NCBI RefSeq assembly: GCF_023156285.1
Contig: NZ_JAKZAJ010000005.1
Location: 1-64,000 of the forward strand
Origin: Marinobacter koreensis
Lineage (GTDB): Bacteria > Pseudomonadota > Gammaproteobacteria > Pseudomonadales > Oleiphilaceae
Length of the DNA stretch: 64,000 nucleotides
Direction of reading: 5' to 3'
Below the pieces are notes generated by a model that worked only from the letters and a program-made list of their open reading frames with translations, was not told the origin of the DNA and made no database searches. The stretch's first letter is position 1. The number at the start of each line of letters is the position of its first letter. This document shows, piece by piece, positions 40,945-50,637 of the stretch. The translations under genes and the position numbers were made by a program.

Positions 40945-41556
40945 GTGGCTGTTCGTTACATCCAGACCTGCCGGCTACCGACCCCGTTCGGGGTGTTTGA
41001 TATGCACGGTTTCGAGGAACCGGATACCGGTAAGGAGCATATCGCCCTGACCCTGGGCGATCTGGAGAGTGACGAGCCGATGCTGGCCCGGACCCATTCC
41101 GAGTGCCTGACCGGCGATGCCCTGTATAGCATGCGATGCGACTGTGGTTATCAACTGGAAGAGGCCTTGCGAAGTATTGCCCGGGAAGGCCGGGGTGTTC
41201 TGCTCTACCTTCGCCAGGAAGGTCGCGGTATCGGGTTGCTTAACAAGATCCGGGCCTATCATCTGCAGGATCAGGGGGCCGACACCGTGGAGGCCAATGA
41301 GAAACTCGGATTTGCCGCCGACCTGCGAGACTACAGCATGTGTCGGGATATGCTGGAGCATCTCGGGATTCGAAGCCTCAGGCTGATGACGAATAATCCC
41401 AGGAAGGTGAAAGCCCTGGAGTCATACGGTATCAATATCGCCCAGCGGGTCCCGCTGCATGTCGGTCGTAACCCGCACAATGAAAATTACCTGAACACCA
41501 AACAGAGCAAGCTCGGCCACTGGCTGGAAACGCATCAGGACGATGACCCTGAGTGA
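40945..41556 (+). CDS. ribA: GTP cyclohydrolase II
   Basis: Opens the imidazole ring of GTP in the first step of riboflavin synthesis. The zinc ligands are C54, C65 and C67 in [17 protein letters not shown]. The nucleotide site [17 protein letters not shown] follows. The 203-aa length equals E. coli RibA (196 aa) and lacks the RibB domain found in fused forms. The start is a GTG at 40945 with GAGGA upstream. Confidence 0.97.
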   Translation: MAVRYIQTCRLPTPFGVFDMHGFEEPDTGKEHIALTLGDLESDEPMLARTHSECLTGDALYSMRCDCGYQLEEALRSIAREGRGVLLYLRQEGRGIGLLNKIRAYHLQDQGADTVEANEKLGFAADLRDYSMCRDMLEHLGIRSLRLMTNNPRKVKALESYGINIAQRVPLHVGRNPHNENYLNTKQSKLGHWLETHQDDDPE

Positions 41557-41580
41557 CCGGGATTGACGGCTCAGACCTTA

Positions 41581-41615
41581 TCAAAAAAGCCCGCACTCAG
41601 TGCGGGCTTTTTTGA
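41581..41615. terminator. Bidirectional terminator between ribA and dxs
   Basis: A 16-bp perfect inverted repeat (41581-41596 with 41600-41615, core GCCCGCAC/GTGCGGGC) has a 3-nt loop, with six A on one side and six T on the other, so it works for both convergent genes. Confidence 0.95.
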
Positions 41616-41626
41616 TGGGAGGCTGA

Positions 41627-43549
41627 TTACTTCACGGCCTTGAGCCGGACGTGTTGAAGTCGCTTGGCGATTCGTTCACGGATGCCCTCTGCATCCAGGC
41701 CGCAATCCGAGAGCAACTCGGTGTGTTTTCCGTGGTCGATAAACGTGTCCGGCAAGCCCAGTTGCAGAACAGGCTGAGAAACCTCCCGGCTGTTCAGGAA
41801 CTCGGTCACGGCGCTGCCCGCACCACCGGCGACGACATTTTCCTCGAGCGTCACCAGCAGGTCATGCTGCTCGGCCAGCTCAAGGACCAGTGCTTCGTCC
41901 AAGGGTTTGACGAATCGCATGTCCGCTACGGTGGCGTCGAGAGCCTCGGCGGCCTCCAGCGCAGGGGCCAACAGCGTGCCGAAGTTGAGAATGGCAACGG
42001 TGGTGCCGTCCCGCACCCGACGGCCCTTGCCCAGCGGGAGAGGGGCAAGGGTCGGTTCTATCTCGGCGCCGGGCCCGGTTCCGCGGGGGTAACGGACAGC
42101 GGCTGGACCTTCGAACAACATGCCGGTATGGAGCATCTGCCGGGTTTCATTTTCGTCCGACGGCGTCATGACCACCATGTTCGGAATGCATCGCAGATAG
42201 GAAATATCGAATGCGCCGGCATGGGTGGGTCCGTCCTCACCCACCAGGCCCGCACGATCGATTGCAAACAGAACGTCGAGGTTCTGGATCGCCACGTCAT
42301 GAATCAGCTGGTCGTAGCCGCGCTGGAGGAACGTGGAATAGATGGCAACCACGGGTTTGGCTCCGTCGCAGGCCAGCCCTGCGGCGAGGGTGACCGAGTG
42401 TTGCTCGGCGATGGCGACGTCGAAGTAGCGGTCCGGGAAACGCTGTGAAAAGGCCAGCAGATCCGAGCCCTCACACATCGCCGGCGTAATACCGACAATC
42501 CGTTCGTCCTGTTCCGCCGCGTCGCAAAGCCACTGGCCAAACACATTGGCGTATTTGGGGCGTGACGGCGTGCTCTTGACCGGCTCTGGCCGGGTTGGTG
42601 GCACCGGTTCGATCTTGTTGATGGCATGGTAGCCGATCGGATCGGCTTCGGCCGGAGCAAACCCCTTACCCTTGGTGGTAACCACGTGCAGGAACTGGGG
42701 ACCATCCAGCTCACGGATGTTTTCCAGCGTTTCCACCAGCAGGGGCAGATCATGACCGTCGATCGGTCCGATGTAGTTGAAACCGAGTTCTTCGAACAGC
42801 GTTCCCGGAGCGATCATGCCCTTGAAATGCTCTTCGGTCTTCTTCGCCAGTGCCATCAGGTGCGGCGCACCCTGAAGCACCTTCTTGCTGCCATCCCGAA
42901 CCTGGTTGTAGGTCCGGCTGGAGAGGAGCTTGGCAAAATAGTTGGACAGCCCGCCCACGTTCCGGGAAATGGACATGTCATTGTCATTGAGTACCACCAG
43001 CATATTGGCGTGCAGGTGGCCCGCGTGATTCAACGCTTCGAACGCCATGCCGGCGGTCATGGCGCCATCGCCGATGACGGCTATGCTCTTGCGACCGGTA
43101 TTCTGCATGCGGGCCGCGATGGCCATGCCCAGGGCTGCGCTGATGGACGTGCTCGAATGCCCCACGCCAAAGGTGTCGTATTCGCTCTCGGCCCTTTTCG
43201 GAAAGCCGGCCAGCCCACCTTTCCTGCGGATGGTGCCCATCTGTTCCCGGCGTCCGGTCAGGATCTTGTGAGGATAGGCCTGATGGCCGACGTCCCACAC
43301 CAGGCGGTCTTCCGGGGTGTTGAATACGTAGTGCAGGGCCACGGTCAGTTCCAGAACGCCGAGTCCCGCACCGAAATGGCCACCGGTCTGGCCGACCGAC
43401 CAAAGCAGAAAGGCCCGGAGTTCACGGGCCAGCTGGGTCAGCTGCTCTGCCGGCAGCTCACGCAACTGCGCCGGTACCTCGATCCGGTCCAGCAGCGGCG
43501 TGTTCGGCCGCTGCAAGGGAATTTCCCTGAATGTGTATGTATCCTGCAT
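41627..43549 (-). CDS. dxs: 1-deoxy-D-xylulose-5-phosphate synthase
   Basis: A thiamine-diphosphate enzyme that condenses pyruvate with glyceraldehyde-3-phosphate, opening the MEP pathway to isoprenoids. The N-terminal [20 protein letters not shown], the ThDP motif [15 protein letters not shown], the [15 protein letters not shown] stretch and the C-terminal [12 protein letters not shown] are conserved. I chose the ATG at 43549 (640 aa), which gives the usual start [15 protein letters not shown]; an in-frame TTG 12 codons upstream is unlikely. It is the last gene of a minus-strand xseB-ispA-dxs operon. Confidence 0.98.
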   Translation of the reverse strand: MQDTYTFREIPLQRPNTPLLDRIEVPAQLRELPAEQLTQLARELRAFLLWSVGQTGGHFGAGLGVLELTVALHYVFNTPEDRLVWDVGHQAYPHKILTGRREQMGTIRRKGGLAGFPKRAESEYDTFGVGHSSTSISAALGMAIAARMQNTGRKSIAVIGDGAMTAGMAFEALNHAGHLHANMLVVLNDNDMSISRNVGGLSNYFAKLLSSRTYNQVRDGSKKVLQGAPHLMALAKKTEEHFKGMIAPGTLFEELGFNYIGPIDGHDLPLLVETLENIRELDGPQFLHVVTTKGKGFAPAEADPIGYHAINKIEPVPPTRPEPVKSTPSRPKYANVFGQWLCDAAEQDERIVGITPAMCEGSDLLAFSQRFPDRYFDVAIAEQHSVTLAAGLACDGAKPVVAIYSTFLQRGYDQLIHDVAIQNLDVLFAIDRAGLVGEDGPTHAGAFDISYLRCIPNMVVMTPSDENETRQMLHTGMLFEGPAAVRYPRGTGPGAEIEPTLAPLPLGKGRRVRDGTTVAILNFGTLLAPALEAAEALDATVADMRFVKPLDEALVLELAEQHDLLVTLEENVVAGGAGSAVTEFLNSREVSQPVLQLGLPDTFIDHGKHTELLSDCGLDAEGIRERIAKRLQHVRLKAVK

Positions 43550-43625
43550 TTGCTCGGGTCTTTTGGGGTCGTCCAATGAGTTCAAGAATCAGTACCGCAA
43601 GTGTGCGCCTTTGGCGCCGGGTGGT

Positions 43626-44522
43626 TCAATGGGTTCGTGCCACCACAAAGTCCGCCATCGCTCTCAGTGGGTCCGCCTCCGGCCCGAACGCCCGCAGGCT
43701 TTCGTGGGCGTCGGACAGCAGGTCCGCCAGGTGGCGGCGGGCGCCTTCCTGCCCCAGCAGCGCCGGGTAGGTCGGTTTTGCGCGTGCCTCGTCGGAGCCC
43801 TGGGGTTTGCCGATGACCTCAGTCGCTCCCTCGATGTCCAGAAGGTCATCCTGAACCTGAAACGCCAGCCCGAGTGATTTCGCGAAGGCGGTGAGGGCGT
43901 CGAGCGCTCGCTCGTCCAATTCTGGGGAAACCAGCGCCCCCATGCGAACACTGGCCTGAATAAGCGCTCCGGTCTTGTGGCGATGCATGGTTTCAAGCTG
44001 GGCCAGGGTCAGTGTTCGACCCACCGACTCGAGGTCGATCGCCTGGCCGCCAACCATACCCCGGTGACCGGCGGCGGCCGCCAGTTCGCCGATCATGGCT
44101 AGCCGAGCGTCGGAGCCCAGCGTGGCGCTCTCTGACAGCATGCCGAACGCCAGGGCCTGCAGGGCGTCACCGGCAAGAATCGCGGTGGCCTCGTCAAAGG
44201 CGATATGGGTCGTGGGGCGCCCGCGCCGAAGCTCATCGTCATCCATGGCCGGCAGGTCATCGTGGATCAGCGAGTATGCGTGTATGAGTTCTACCGCACA
44301 CGCCGGCACCAGCGCCGACTCAAAGGAACCACCAACGGCCTTGGCGGCCGCCAGGCAGAGCGCTGGCCGGATTCGTTTGCCGCCACCAAGCACGCTGTAG
44401 CGCATGGCCTCCTGAAGCCGTTCCGATGCGGCATTCCGGTCGATACAGCGATCCAGCTCGGCATCAACCCGGTCACGGCAACTGTCGAGGAAGCGAGTGG
44501 CGTCCAGGGTCTGTTCGCTCAT
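43626..44522 (-). CDS. ispA: Geranyl/farnesyl diphosphate synthase
   Basis: Builds C15 farnesyl diphosphate from C5 units for quinone and undecaprenyl synthesis. The first aspartate-rich motif is DDLPAMDDDELRRGRPT and the second is QVDDLLDIEG-like (VQDDLLDIEG); GGGKRIRPAL near the N-terminus binds the diphosphate. The 298-aa length equals E. coli IspA (299 aa). Its start overlaps the xseB stop (TGATG-type junction). Confidence 0.97.
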   Translation of the reverse strand: MSEQTLDATRFLDSCRDRVDAELDRCIDRNAASERLQEAMRYSVLGGGKRIRPALCLAAAKAVGGSFESALVPACAVELIHAYSLIHDDLPAMDDDELRRGRPTTHIAFDEATAILAGDALQALAFGMLSESATLGSDARLAMIGELAAAAGHRGMVGGQAIDLESVGRTLTLAQLETMHRHKTGALIQASVRMGALVSPELDERALDALTAFAKSLGLAFQVQDDLLDIEGATEVIGKPQGSDEARAKPTYPALLGQEGARRHLADLLSDAHESLRAFGPEADPLRAMADFVVARTH

Positions 44523-44776
44523 CAGTCAGCGTCATCCGCAGAGAAGGGGCGGGTTTCCAGAGTGCCGTCGCTGTTCTCGACCAGCTGATCGACTCGTTGT
44601 TCGGCACTTTTCAGCGCCTGCTGGCACTCCCTGGTCAGTTTGACCCCGCGCTCGAAGGCAGTCAGAGACTGCTCCAGCGACAACTCGCCCTGTTCCAGAT
44701 CCCGGACCAGCTTTTCCAGCTCATCCAGTGATTTTTCGAAGTCGGCAAGGGATGTGGTGTCTTTTTCACCGGCCAT
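44522..44776 (-). CDS. xseB: Exodeoxyribonuclease VII small subunit
   Basis: The 84-aa small subunit of ExoVII, which degrades single-stranded DNA with XseA (not in the window). The family core [26 protein letters not shown] is visible (in two parts, [16 protein letters not shown] and GELSLEQSL), a helical hairpin. Its place upstream of ispA and dxs is conserved in gammaproteobacteria. Confidence 0.96.
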   Translation of the reverse strand: MAGEKDTTSLADFEKSLDELEKLVRDLEQGELSLEQSLTAFERGVKLTRECQQALKSAEQRVDQLVENSDGTLETRPFSADDAD

Positions 44777-44808
44777 CAGGCCCTCCGGTCGGGTGCAGAA
44801 TTTCGCGG

Positions 44809-44817
44809 ATTATATCA
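44809..44817 (-). promoter_or_regulatory. xseB-ispA-dxs promoter (extended -10)
   Basis: Read on the minus strand, TGATATAAT (44817 to 44809) is a consensus extended -10 with a perfect TATAAT, 33 bases before the xseB start. The -35 is weak. Confidence 0.6.
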
Positions 44818-44828
44818 GAGCCGGAACG

Positions 44829-45602
44829 CTATCGCTGCCAGTCAAAGCGTTGGCAGCCGCCTTTTGCCGCGCCTGGTCCCCAATTCTGTTCGGTCACCCG
44901 GATATTCCCGCTGCGGGAGACGGTAACGACGGTCGTGGCCCGGGTGCCGTAGTCGTCGCCCACGATAAACGGGGACGACAGGAAGCGTTCCGTGGCAAGA
45001 CCAACCCCGGTGTCCGGGAGAAAGCGGTCCGGCGCAGGCTCGGAATCCTGGAGTTGCGCAATCAGTTGCTGATGAAGCGCGTCTGCGTCTTCATTGGCGG
45101 TTTCCACAATCCGGTCCACGGCCTGTCGCAGCCTTAGCAGTTTGGGCCAGGGTGTCTGCAGCAGATGATTACTCAGGCCGTAGGTGCCCCGGTGCAGGTG
45201 CCGGCCGGGGTGCGCGTCCCGGTTGCTGAAATACCAGCCGCTCTGCGGATTCAGGTGAATCAGGTTGAAGCCGGCATAGCGGTCGGGATCACTTGCCAGC
45301 GAGCGGAACAGCTCTGAATGCGGCTCTGCCAGCGCCCTCAGTGGAAGTTCGCCGCGGGTGGATCGCCCCGCCTCCGGCGTGCCCTCACGTACGTTGGTTA
45401 CCGCCGATACGGCTCCATCCGGGGTAATCGCCAGCCAGGTTCCTCCGGCCTGACGATCGCGCCCGGCAAGAATCCGCAGCCCCGAGTCTGATGTCCACCA
45501 GGCCATCGGATCTGTCGGGCGATGAAAGAATTCGTCCCGGTTGGCGGCCACCACGAGTGGAAAATGGGGGCTCTGGCCCAGGCAGAATGCGATCAGACAC
45601 AT
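44829..45602 (-). CDS. NRDE (TANGO2-like) family protein
   Basis: A 257-aa protein of the NRDE family, named for its Asn-Arg-Asp-Glu motif, seen here as AANRDEFF. It starts MCLIAF, so Cys2 could act as an N-terminal nucleophile as in Ntn-hydrolase folds. LAGRDRQAGGTWLAI and the GTYGLSNHLL stretch are family hallmarks. Eukaryotic TANGO2 and some bacterial relatives have been linked to heme trafficking; the role here is unknown. The ATG at 45602 gives the conserved start. It is divergent from the TSUP gene and transcribed toward xseB. Confidence 0.85.
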   Translation of the reverse strand: MCLIAFCLGQSPHFPLVVAANRDEFFHRPTDPMAWWTSDSGLRILAGRDRQAGGTWLAITPDGAVSAVTNVREGTPEAGRSTRGELPLRALAEPHSELFRSLASDPDRYAGFNLIHLNPQSGWYFSNRDAHPGRHLHRGTYGLSNHLLQTPWPKLLRLRQAVDRIVETANEDADALHQQLIAQLQDSEPAPDRFLPDTGVGLATERFLSSPFIVGDDYGTRATTVVTVSRSGNIRVTEQNWGPGAAKGGCQRFDWQR

Positions 45603-45694
45603 GAACGGAGTCGACTCCAGAGAACGTGAGGTTGGGGAATGAACTTGCCACGAACGGTGTGTATCATACCAGCCTTGTTTTCTTCTGGGCGTAT

Positions 45695-46498
45695 ATGACG
45701 ATGACCCTGGTAACCGTATTCGCATTGTACATGGCGCTTGGCGCACTGGCCGGGATCATGGCGGGCCTGTTCGGCATCGGGGGCGGCCTGATTATTGTGC
45801 CGGTCCTCATCTTCAGTTTCGGTGTGCAGGGGGTCAGCCCGGACGTTGCAGCGCATCTGGCTGTCGGTACCTCGCTGGCGACCATCGTCTTCACATCGCT
45901 CTCGTCAATCCGCTCCCATCACAAGCATGGCGCGGTGCGCTGGGATATCTTCCGGCCCATGACCGTTGGCATCGTTCTGGGTGCGATCGCCGGGGCCTGG
46001 ACGGCCGCCTTCCTCAGTGGCCGCGCGCTACAGTTGATTATCGGCGTGTTTGCCATCCTGGTGGCGCTGAAAATGTACCTGGAAGTGAACCCGAAGCCCT
46101 CCCGCGACATCCCGGGAGCGGGCGGGCTTGGAGCCGCTGGTGTCGGCATCGGCTGGGCCTCTGCCATCTTCGGCATCGGCGGCGGTACGCTGACGGTGCC
46201 CTACCTGAGCTGGTGTAACGTGCGTATGCAGAACGCTGTCGGTACCTCTGCTGCCTGTGGGCTGCCGATCGCCCTGTCCGGGGCGCTGGGCAACGTCTGG
46301 ACCGGCTGGCAGGATCCGAACCTGCCGGACTACAGCGTCGGATTCATTTATCTGCCGGCGCTGGTTGGTATTATCCTCACCAGCGTGCTCTTCGCACGGG
46401 TGGGCGCAAATCTTGCCCACCGCCTGAATGCCAGAATTCTCAAACGTATTTTTGCCACCGTGCTCCTGATCGTGGGGCTCCGTTTCCTCCTGAGTTGA
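45695..46498 (+). CDS. TSUP-family (TauE/SafE) membrane permease
   Basis: A membrane protein with about eight helices. The two internal repeats each carry the glycine-rich family motif: [13 protein letters not shown] near residue 23 and [17 protein letters not shown] near residue 160. TSUP proteins export or import sulfite, sulfonates or organosulfur acids; the substrate cannot be read from the sequence. Start uncertain: ATG at 45695 (267 aa) or 45701, both with weak ribosome sites; an upstream GTG at 45626 would lie in the divergent promoter region. It precedes lgt by 10 bases. Confidence 0.88.
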   Translation: MTMTLVTVFALYMALGALAGIMAGLFGIGGGLIIVPVLIFSFGVQGVSPDVAAHLAVGTSLATIVFTSLSSIRSHHKHGAVRWDIFRPMTVGIVLGAIAGAWTAAFLSGRALQLIIGVFAILVALKMYLEVNPKPSRDIPGAGGLGAAGVGIGWASAIFGIGGGTLTVPYLSWCNVRMQNAVGTSAACGLPIALSGALGNVWTGWQDPNLPDYSVGFIYLPALVGIILTSVLFARVGANLAHRLNARILKRIFATVLLIVGLRFLLS

Positions 46499-46508
46499 CA
46501 GGTCTCTG

Positions 46509-47297
46509 ATGATCAAATATCCGCAGTTCGATCCCATTGCCGTCTCCATCGGCCCGCTGAAGATCCACTGGTACGGGTTGATGTATCTGCTTGGCTTCCT
46601 GGCCGGCTGGTGGCTCGGGCGGTTACGTACCCGAAAGCCCTGGTCTCCGATCAACGAAGAACAGATGGGGGACCTCCTGTTTTATCTGGCACTCGGCGTG
46701 ATTCTCGGTGGCCGTGTGGGCTATGTCCTGTTCTACAATTTCGACCTGTTCCTCGCGGATCCGCTCTGGTTGTTCCGGGTCTGGGAAGGCGGGATGTCGT
46801 TCCACGGCGGGCTGCTCGGGGTGATGCTCGCCATGTGGTGGTATGGCCGCAAGGTCGATGCCGGATTCTGGCGCATTGCCGATTTCGTCGCGCCACTCGT
46901 CCCTATCGGCCTCGGCGCGGGCCGGATCGGCAACTTTATCAACGGCGAGCTCTGGGGCAAGCCCACGGATGTACCCTGGGCGATGGTCTTCCCCAAGGCG
47001 CCGGACGCCCTGGCAAGACATCCATCCCAGCTCTATCAGTTCGCGCTTGAAGGGGTCGCCCTGTTCCTCATCCTCTGGTGGTTCTCCGCCAAGCCAAGGC
47101 CCCGGATGGCGGTATCGGGTCTCTTCCTGCTTTGCTACGGCATCTTCCGTTTTCTCGTGGAGTTCGTCCGGCAGCCGGATCCCCAGCTCGGATACCTGGC
47201 CTTCAACTGGCTGACCATGGGGCAGGTACTGTCGTCACCAATGATCCTCGCCGGCGCCATTCTCATTGCTATCGCTTACCGGAGACATTCGGCATGA
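46509..47297 (+). CDS. lgt: Prolipoprotein diacylglyceryl transferase
   Basis: The inner-membrane enzyme that attaches diacylglycerol to the lipobox cysteine of prolipoproteins, the first step in lipoprotein maturation (LpoA in this window would be a substrate). About seven transmembrane segments are seen. The catalytic region includes MSFHGGLLG with its essential His, and the Lgt signature [13 protein letters not shown]. The 262-aa length is normal (291 in E. coli). Its stop overlaps the thyA start (ATGA). Confidence 0.98.
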   Translation: MIKYPQFDPIAVSIGPLKIHWYGLMYLLGFLAGWWLGRLRTRKPWSPINEEQMGDLLFYLALGVILGGRVGYVLFYNFDLFLADPLWLFRVWEGGMSFHGGLLGVMLAMWWYGRKVDAGFWRIADFVAPLVPIGLGAGRIGNFINGELWGKPTDVPWAMVFPKAPDALARHPSQLYQFALEGVALFLILWWFSAKPRPRMAVSGLFLLCYGIFRFLVEFVRQPDPQLGYLAFNWLTMGQVLSSPMILAGAILIAIAYRRHSA

Positions 47298-48133
47298 AAG
47301 CCTACCTTGACCTGATGCAAGACGTTGTCGATAACGGTTTCGACAAGGGCGATCGCACCGGTGTGGGGACCCGCTCGGTGTTCGGGCGTCAGCTGCGCTT
47401 CAATCTGCAGGAGGGTTTTCCTCTGGTGACGACCAAGAAAGTCCACCTGAGGAGCATCATCTACGAGCTGCTGTGGTTCCTCCGTGGATCGACGGATAAC
47501 AACTGGCTGAAAGATCGGAAAGTGTCCATCTGGAACGAGTGGGCACTGGAAAACGGAGACCTGGGTCCGATCTACGGCAAACAGTGGCGAAGCTGGCAGT
47601 GTCCGGATGGCCGGGTGGTGGATCAGATCAGCGAGGTAATCGACCAGATCCGCAACAAGCCCAATTCCCGGCGCCTGATCGTCTCCGCCTGGAACCCGGC
47701 GGAACTGCCGGACGAGTCCATCAGTCCACAGGACAATGTCCGCGAAGGCCGGATGGCACTGGCTCCGTGCCATTGCCTGTTCCAGTTCTACGTGGCCGAC
47801 GGCAAACTCTCCTGTCAGCTGTACCAGCGCAGTGCCGATCTGTTCCTCGGTGTGCCCTTCAATATTGCCTCCTATGCCTTGCTGACCCACATGATCGCCC
47901 AGCAGTGTGACCTTGGTGTGGGGGAATTTGTGCACACCTTTGGCGACTGCCATCTCTACCAGAATCATCTGACCGACGACATCGTCTTCGAGCAGCTCAA
48001 GCGCGAGCCGCGGTCGTTGCCGAAACTGATCATCAAGCGCAAGCCCGAGAGCATCTTTGACTACGAACTCGAGGACTTCGAGTTCGAGGGTTATGAGCCG
48101 TATCCTGGGATCAAGGCGCCCATTGCGATCTGA
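47294..48133 (+). CDS. thyA: Thymidylate synthase
   Basis: Methylates dUMP to dTMP using methylene-tetrahydrofolate, giving dihydrofolate. The nucleophile is Cys159 in [12 protein letters not shown]. The dUMP site [19 protein letters not shown] and the N-terminal [12 protein letters not shown] loop are conserved. The 279-aa length is slightly over E. coli (264 aa). It overlaps lgt by four bases. folA, which recycles the dihydrofolate product, lies 335 bases downstream across a repeat-filled gap. Confidence 0.98.
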   Translation: MKAYLDLMQDVVDNGFDKGDRTGVGTRSVFGRQLRFNLQEGFPLVTTKKVHLRSIIYELLWFLRGSTDNNWLKDRKVSIWNEWALENGDLGPIYGKQWRSWQCPDGRVVDQISEVIDQIRNKPNSRRLIVSAWNPAELPDESISPQDNVREGRMALAPCHCLFQFYVADGKLSCQLYQRSADLFLGVPFNIASYALLTHMIAQQCDLGVGEFVHTFGDCHLYQNHLTDDIVFEQLKREPRSLPKLIIKRKPESIFDYELEDFEFEGYEPYPGIKAPIAI

Positions 48134-48149
48134 TGCGGAATGGCGGGAA

Positions 48150-48260
48150 GTGAACGGGCGGGCAGGGTTTTCCGAAAAACGCCTCAAGACGTCCTGTGCG
48201 GCTTGGGCTCCGCCATCCATGGCTCCGCACATTTTCGGAAAACCCTGCCCGCCCGTTCAC
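48150..48260. repeat. Composite palindromic element, copy 1
   Basis: A perfect 29-bp inverted repeat (48150-48178 with 48232-48260; arms begin GTGAACGGGCGGGCAGGG) encloses a 53-bp core (48179-48231). The reverse complement of the core matches the core of copy 2 at roughly 40 of 54 positions, starting TGTGCGGAGCCAYGGATGG. Within the core, CTCAAG (48183-48188) can pair with CTTGGG (48202-48207). It begins 16 bases after the thyA stop. No T-run follows, no open frame is convincing, and I do not know a named family for it. Confidence 0.85.
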
Positions 48261-48332
48261 CCGATCTTTGAGTAATCGCTACCCCGCGGTTTCTGTAAAA
48301 CTTCAAGAACTACAAACTCCCGGAGTCAGGTT

Positions 48333-48442
48333 GTGATGGGGGGAGGCAGGCAGCCAAAACTGTGCGGAGCCACGGATGGCTCCGCTCAAGCGTCACATGG
48401 ACGTGCTCGAGCGGGTTTTGGCTGCCTGCCTCCTCTCATCAC
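48333..48442. repeat. Composite palindromic element, copy 2
   Basis: A 28-bp inverted repeat (48333-48360 with 48415-48442) differs at two positions, both of which become G-U pairs in plus-strand RNA. Its arms (core AGGCAGGCAGCCAAAAC) are unrelated to those of copy 1. The 54-bp core (48361-48414) contains a perfect 9-bp hairpin, GCGGAGCCA/TGGCTCCGC with CGGA loop (48364-48385), and a second hairpin closing at GCTC/GAGC (48384-48412). The element ends 26 bases before folA. Confidence 0.85.
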
Positions 48443-48468
48443 AGCCGCCGTAATCTAGAGGACCGGAG

Positions 48469-48981
48469 ATGAGAACAGCTCTGATCGTGGCCATGTCCCG
48501 AAACCGGGTCATCGGCCGGAACAACAAGTTGCCATGGTATCTCCCCGGCGACCTGCGTTACTTCAAGCAGGCGACCATGGGCAAACCCATCATCATGGGG
48601 CGCAAAACCTGGGATTCCATCGGGCGGCCGCTGCCGGGCCGGATGAATGTGGTGATCTCCCGTAATCCGGACTGGGAGGCCCCGGCTGGTACCGTTGCCG
48701 CCGCGTCGCTGGATGACGCGCTGGTGAAAGCGAAAGCCCAGGCTGAGCTGGAAGGGGGAGACGAGGTGATGATCATCGGGGGTGGGCAAATTTACGCCGA
48801 GGCGTTGCCGCTGGTCGACCGCATCTACATTACCCAGGTCCACGCTGAGGTGGACGGGGATGCGTTCTTTCCGGAAGTGAACTGGGATGAGTGGGAGGAA
48901 ATCGGACGGGAGGATTTCTCCGCGTCCGATAACAACCCATACGACTACAGTTTCGTCGTTTATCAGCGCCGCGCCGTTTAG
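48469..48981 (+). CDS. folA: Dihydrofolate reductase
   Basis: Reduces dihydrofolate to tetrahydrofolate with NADPH; the target of trimethoprim. The catalytic acid is Asp28 in LPWYLPGDLRYFK, and the NADPH site includes IIMGRKTWDSIGRPLPGR and MIIGGGQIY. The 170-aa length is near E. coli DHFR (159 aa). A GGAG ribosome site precedes the ATG. Its stop overlaps the stop of the convergent helicase gene by four bases. Confidence 0.98.
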   Translation: MRTALIVAMSRNRVIGRNNKLPWYLPGDLRYFKQATMGKPIIMGRKTWDSIGRPLPGRMNVVISRNPDWEAPAGTVAAASLDDALVKAKAQAELEGGDEVMIIGGGQIYAEALPLVDRIYITQVHAEVDGDAFFPEVNWDEWEEIGREDFSASDNNPYDYSFVVYQRRAV

Positions 48982-50489
48982 CGGGCGGGACGCTTGCTCG
49001 GGGGCTTGCCGCCTTTGCCGGCGGGCTTGCCCTTCGGGCCACCTTTTCGGTGGCCGGGCTTGGCGTCTTTCTTGAACCCCTTGCCGGGGCCCTTGCGGAA
49101 GCTCTTCTTGCCCGGAGGCGGGCCCTTGCGATCACGGCGGGGCGCTGTGGAAATCTCCGGCAGGGCTTCCGGTGTTTCCAGCGGCAATGCGCCCGGCTGG
49201 GCCATTTCCATCCAGCATGCCATGGCACCGGCGATCATTGCCATGTCCATATCGTTGCGCTCGGCAATCTCATCCAATAATGCCATCGCCTTGGGCAACT
49301 TGCCGTCTTCGGCGAACGCCAGCAACTGGGTCTCGAACTGTTGTACCCGCATCTTCTGGAGATCCGCGGGAGAGGGCAGCTGATAGGACTCCATGGGCGA
49401 GTTGGTGGCCCGTTCCAGGGTGCGCAGCCAGCTGCGTTCACGCGGTGTTACCAGCAGGATGGCCTTGCCCGTGCGGCCGGCGCGGCCGGTGCGACCGACC
49501 CGGTGAATGTAGGCTTCGGTGTCGTAGGGCACATCGTAGTTGATCACGTGGGTGATCCGGGGCACATCGAGGCCGCGGGCGGCGACGTCGGTGGCGATGA
49601 TGATGTCCTTCTTGCCCCGCTTGAGGTCTTCAACCGTCTGTTCCCGCTGGCGCTGGTTCAGATCGCCATTGAGCGGCGCGACCGCGTGGCCGCGTGCTGA
49701 CAGCTTTTCAGCCAGCAGTGTGGTCTCCGCCTTGGTGCGTACGAAAATAATCGACGCGTCGAACGGTTCCACTTCCAGGATGCGGGTGAGGGCGTCCAGC
49801 TTGCGTTCGGCGTAGACCGGCAGCACAAACTGGGAGATCCGCTCCACAGTGCGGGTCTCGCTCTCGATTCTGACTTCGGCTGCATCCCTCAGATAGGTCT
49901 GGGCGACTTTCTTGATCTGCGGCGGCATGGTCGCGGAGAACAGCGCGCGCTGGCAGTTCTCAGGGGTTTTCGCCAGGATTGCTTCGACATCGTCGATAAA
50001 ACCCATTCGCAGCATTTCGTCGGCTTCGTCCAGCACCAGCGCCTTGAGGCTGTTGAGCTTCAGCGTGCCTTTGCGCAGATGGTCCAGCAAACGACCCGGG
50101 GTTCCCACGATCACCTGGGCACCACGACGCAGACCCTTGATCTGGGGGCCGAAGTCCTGGCCGCCATAGATCGGGAGGACATGGAACTGCCGGAATTTGC
50201 TGGCGTAGGTTGTGAACGCTTCAGCGACCTGGATGGCCAGCTCCCGCGTTGGGGCCAGCACCAGGATCTGCGGCTCTGCGGTTGAGGCATCGATTCGGCT
50301 CAGCAACGGCAGCGCGAAGGCCGCCGTTTTACCGGTGCCGGTCTGGGCAACCCCAAGAAGGTGGCGGCCGGCGAGCAGAGCCGGAATGGATTTCGCCTGG
50401 ATGGGCGAGGGTGTTTCATAGCCAACGGCGGTGACAGCTTCGAGAACGGCTGCATCCAGCCCCAGGTCGGCAAAGGACGTTTCTGACAT
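48978..50489 (-). CDS. DEAD-box ATP-dependent RNA helicase
   Basis: A 503-aa RNA helicase. The Q motif has Q31, Walker A is AQTGTGKT (48-55), the DEAD box is VLDEADEML, motif III is SAT, and motif VI is HRVGRTGRAGRTG. Both RecA-like domains are complete. After about residue 415 there is no clear DbpA RNA-binding domain; instead a 60-residue Gly/Lys/Pro-rich basic tail likely binds RNA non-specifically. The subfamily (DeaD or RhlE group) is uncertain. I chose the ATG at 50489 (MSETSFADLGL), the usual start. It converges on folA with no space for a separate terminator. Confidence 0.92.
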   Translation of the reverse strand: MSETSFADLGLDAAVLEAVTAVGYETPSPIQAKSIPALLAGRHLLGVAQTGTGKTAAFALPLLSRIDASTAEPQILVLAPTRELAIQVAEAFTTYASKFRQFHVLPIYGGQDFGPQIKGLRRGAQVIVGTPGRLLDHLRKGTLKLNSLKALVLDEADEMLRMGFIDDVEAILAKTPENCQRALFSATMPPQIKKVAQTYLRDAAEVRIESETRTVERISQFVLPVYAERKLDALTRILEVEPFDASIIFVRTKAETTLLAEKLSARGHAVAPLNGDLNQRQREQTVEDLKRGKKDIIIATDVAARGLDVPRITHVINYDVPYDTEAYIHRVGRTGRAGRTGKAILLVTPRERSWLRTLERATNSPMESYQLPSPADLQKMRVQQFETQLLAFAEDGKLPKAMALLDEIAERNDMDMAMIAGAMACWMEMAQPGALPLETPEALPEISTAPRRDRKGPPPGKKSFRKGPGKGFKKDAKPGHRKGGPKGKPAGKGGKPPSKRPAR

Positions 50490-50637
50490 TGATTTACTCG
50501 GAATTCGGAGGGCAGGGCATCGCGGCGCGATGCATGACAAAGGTCACAGTATAGTCACTTTACAACGCCTTGGATACGCGCAATGGCGATGCGGGGGTAT
50601 GCAATTCCCCTGACTCGGGCGGTACTGTCCTGATCCA

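Noticed and set aside
48150..48442. The same palindromes as plain intrinsic terminators
   Set aside because: Neither is followed by a T-run, and both have large structured cores rather than short loops.
48134..48468. The thyA-folA palindromes as a CRISPR array, IS end or attC site
   Set aside because: There are only two copies, in opposite orientation, with different arms and no regular spacers, no transposase and no integrase nearby; attC core sites (RYYYAAC/GTTRRRY) are not evident.
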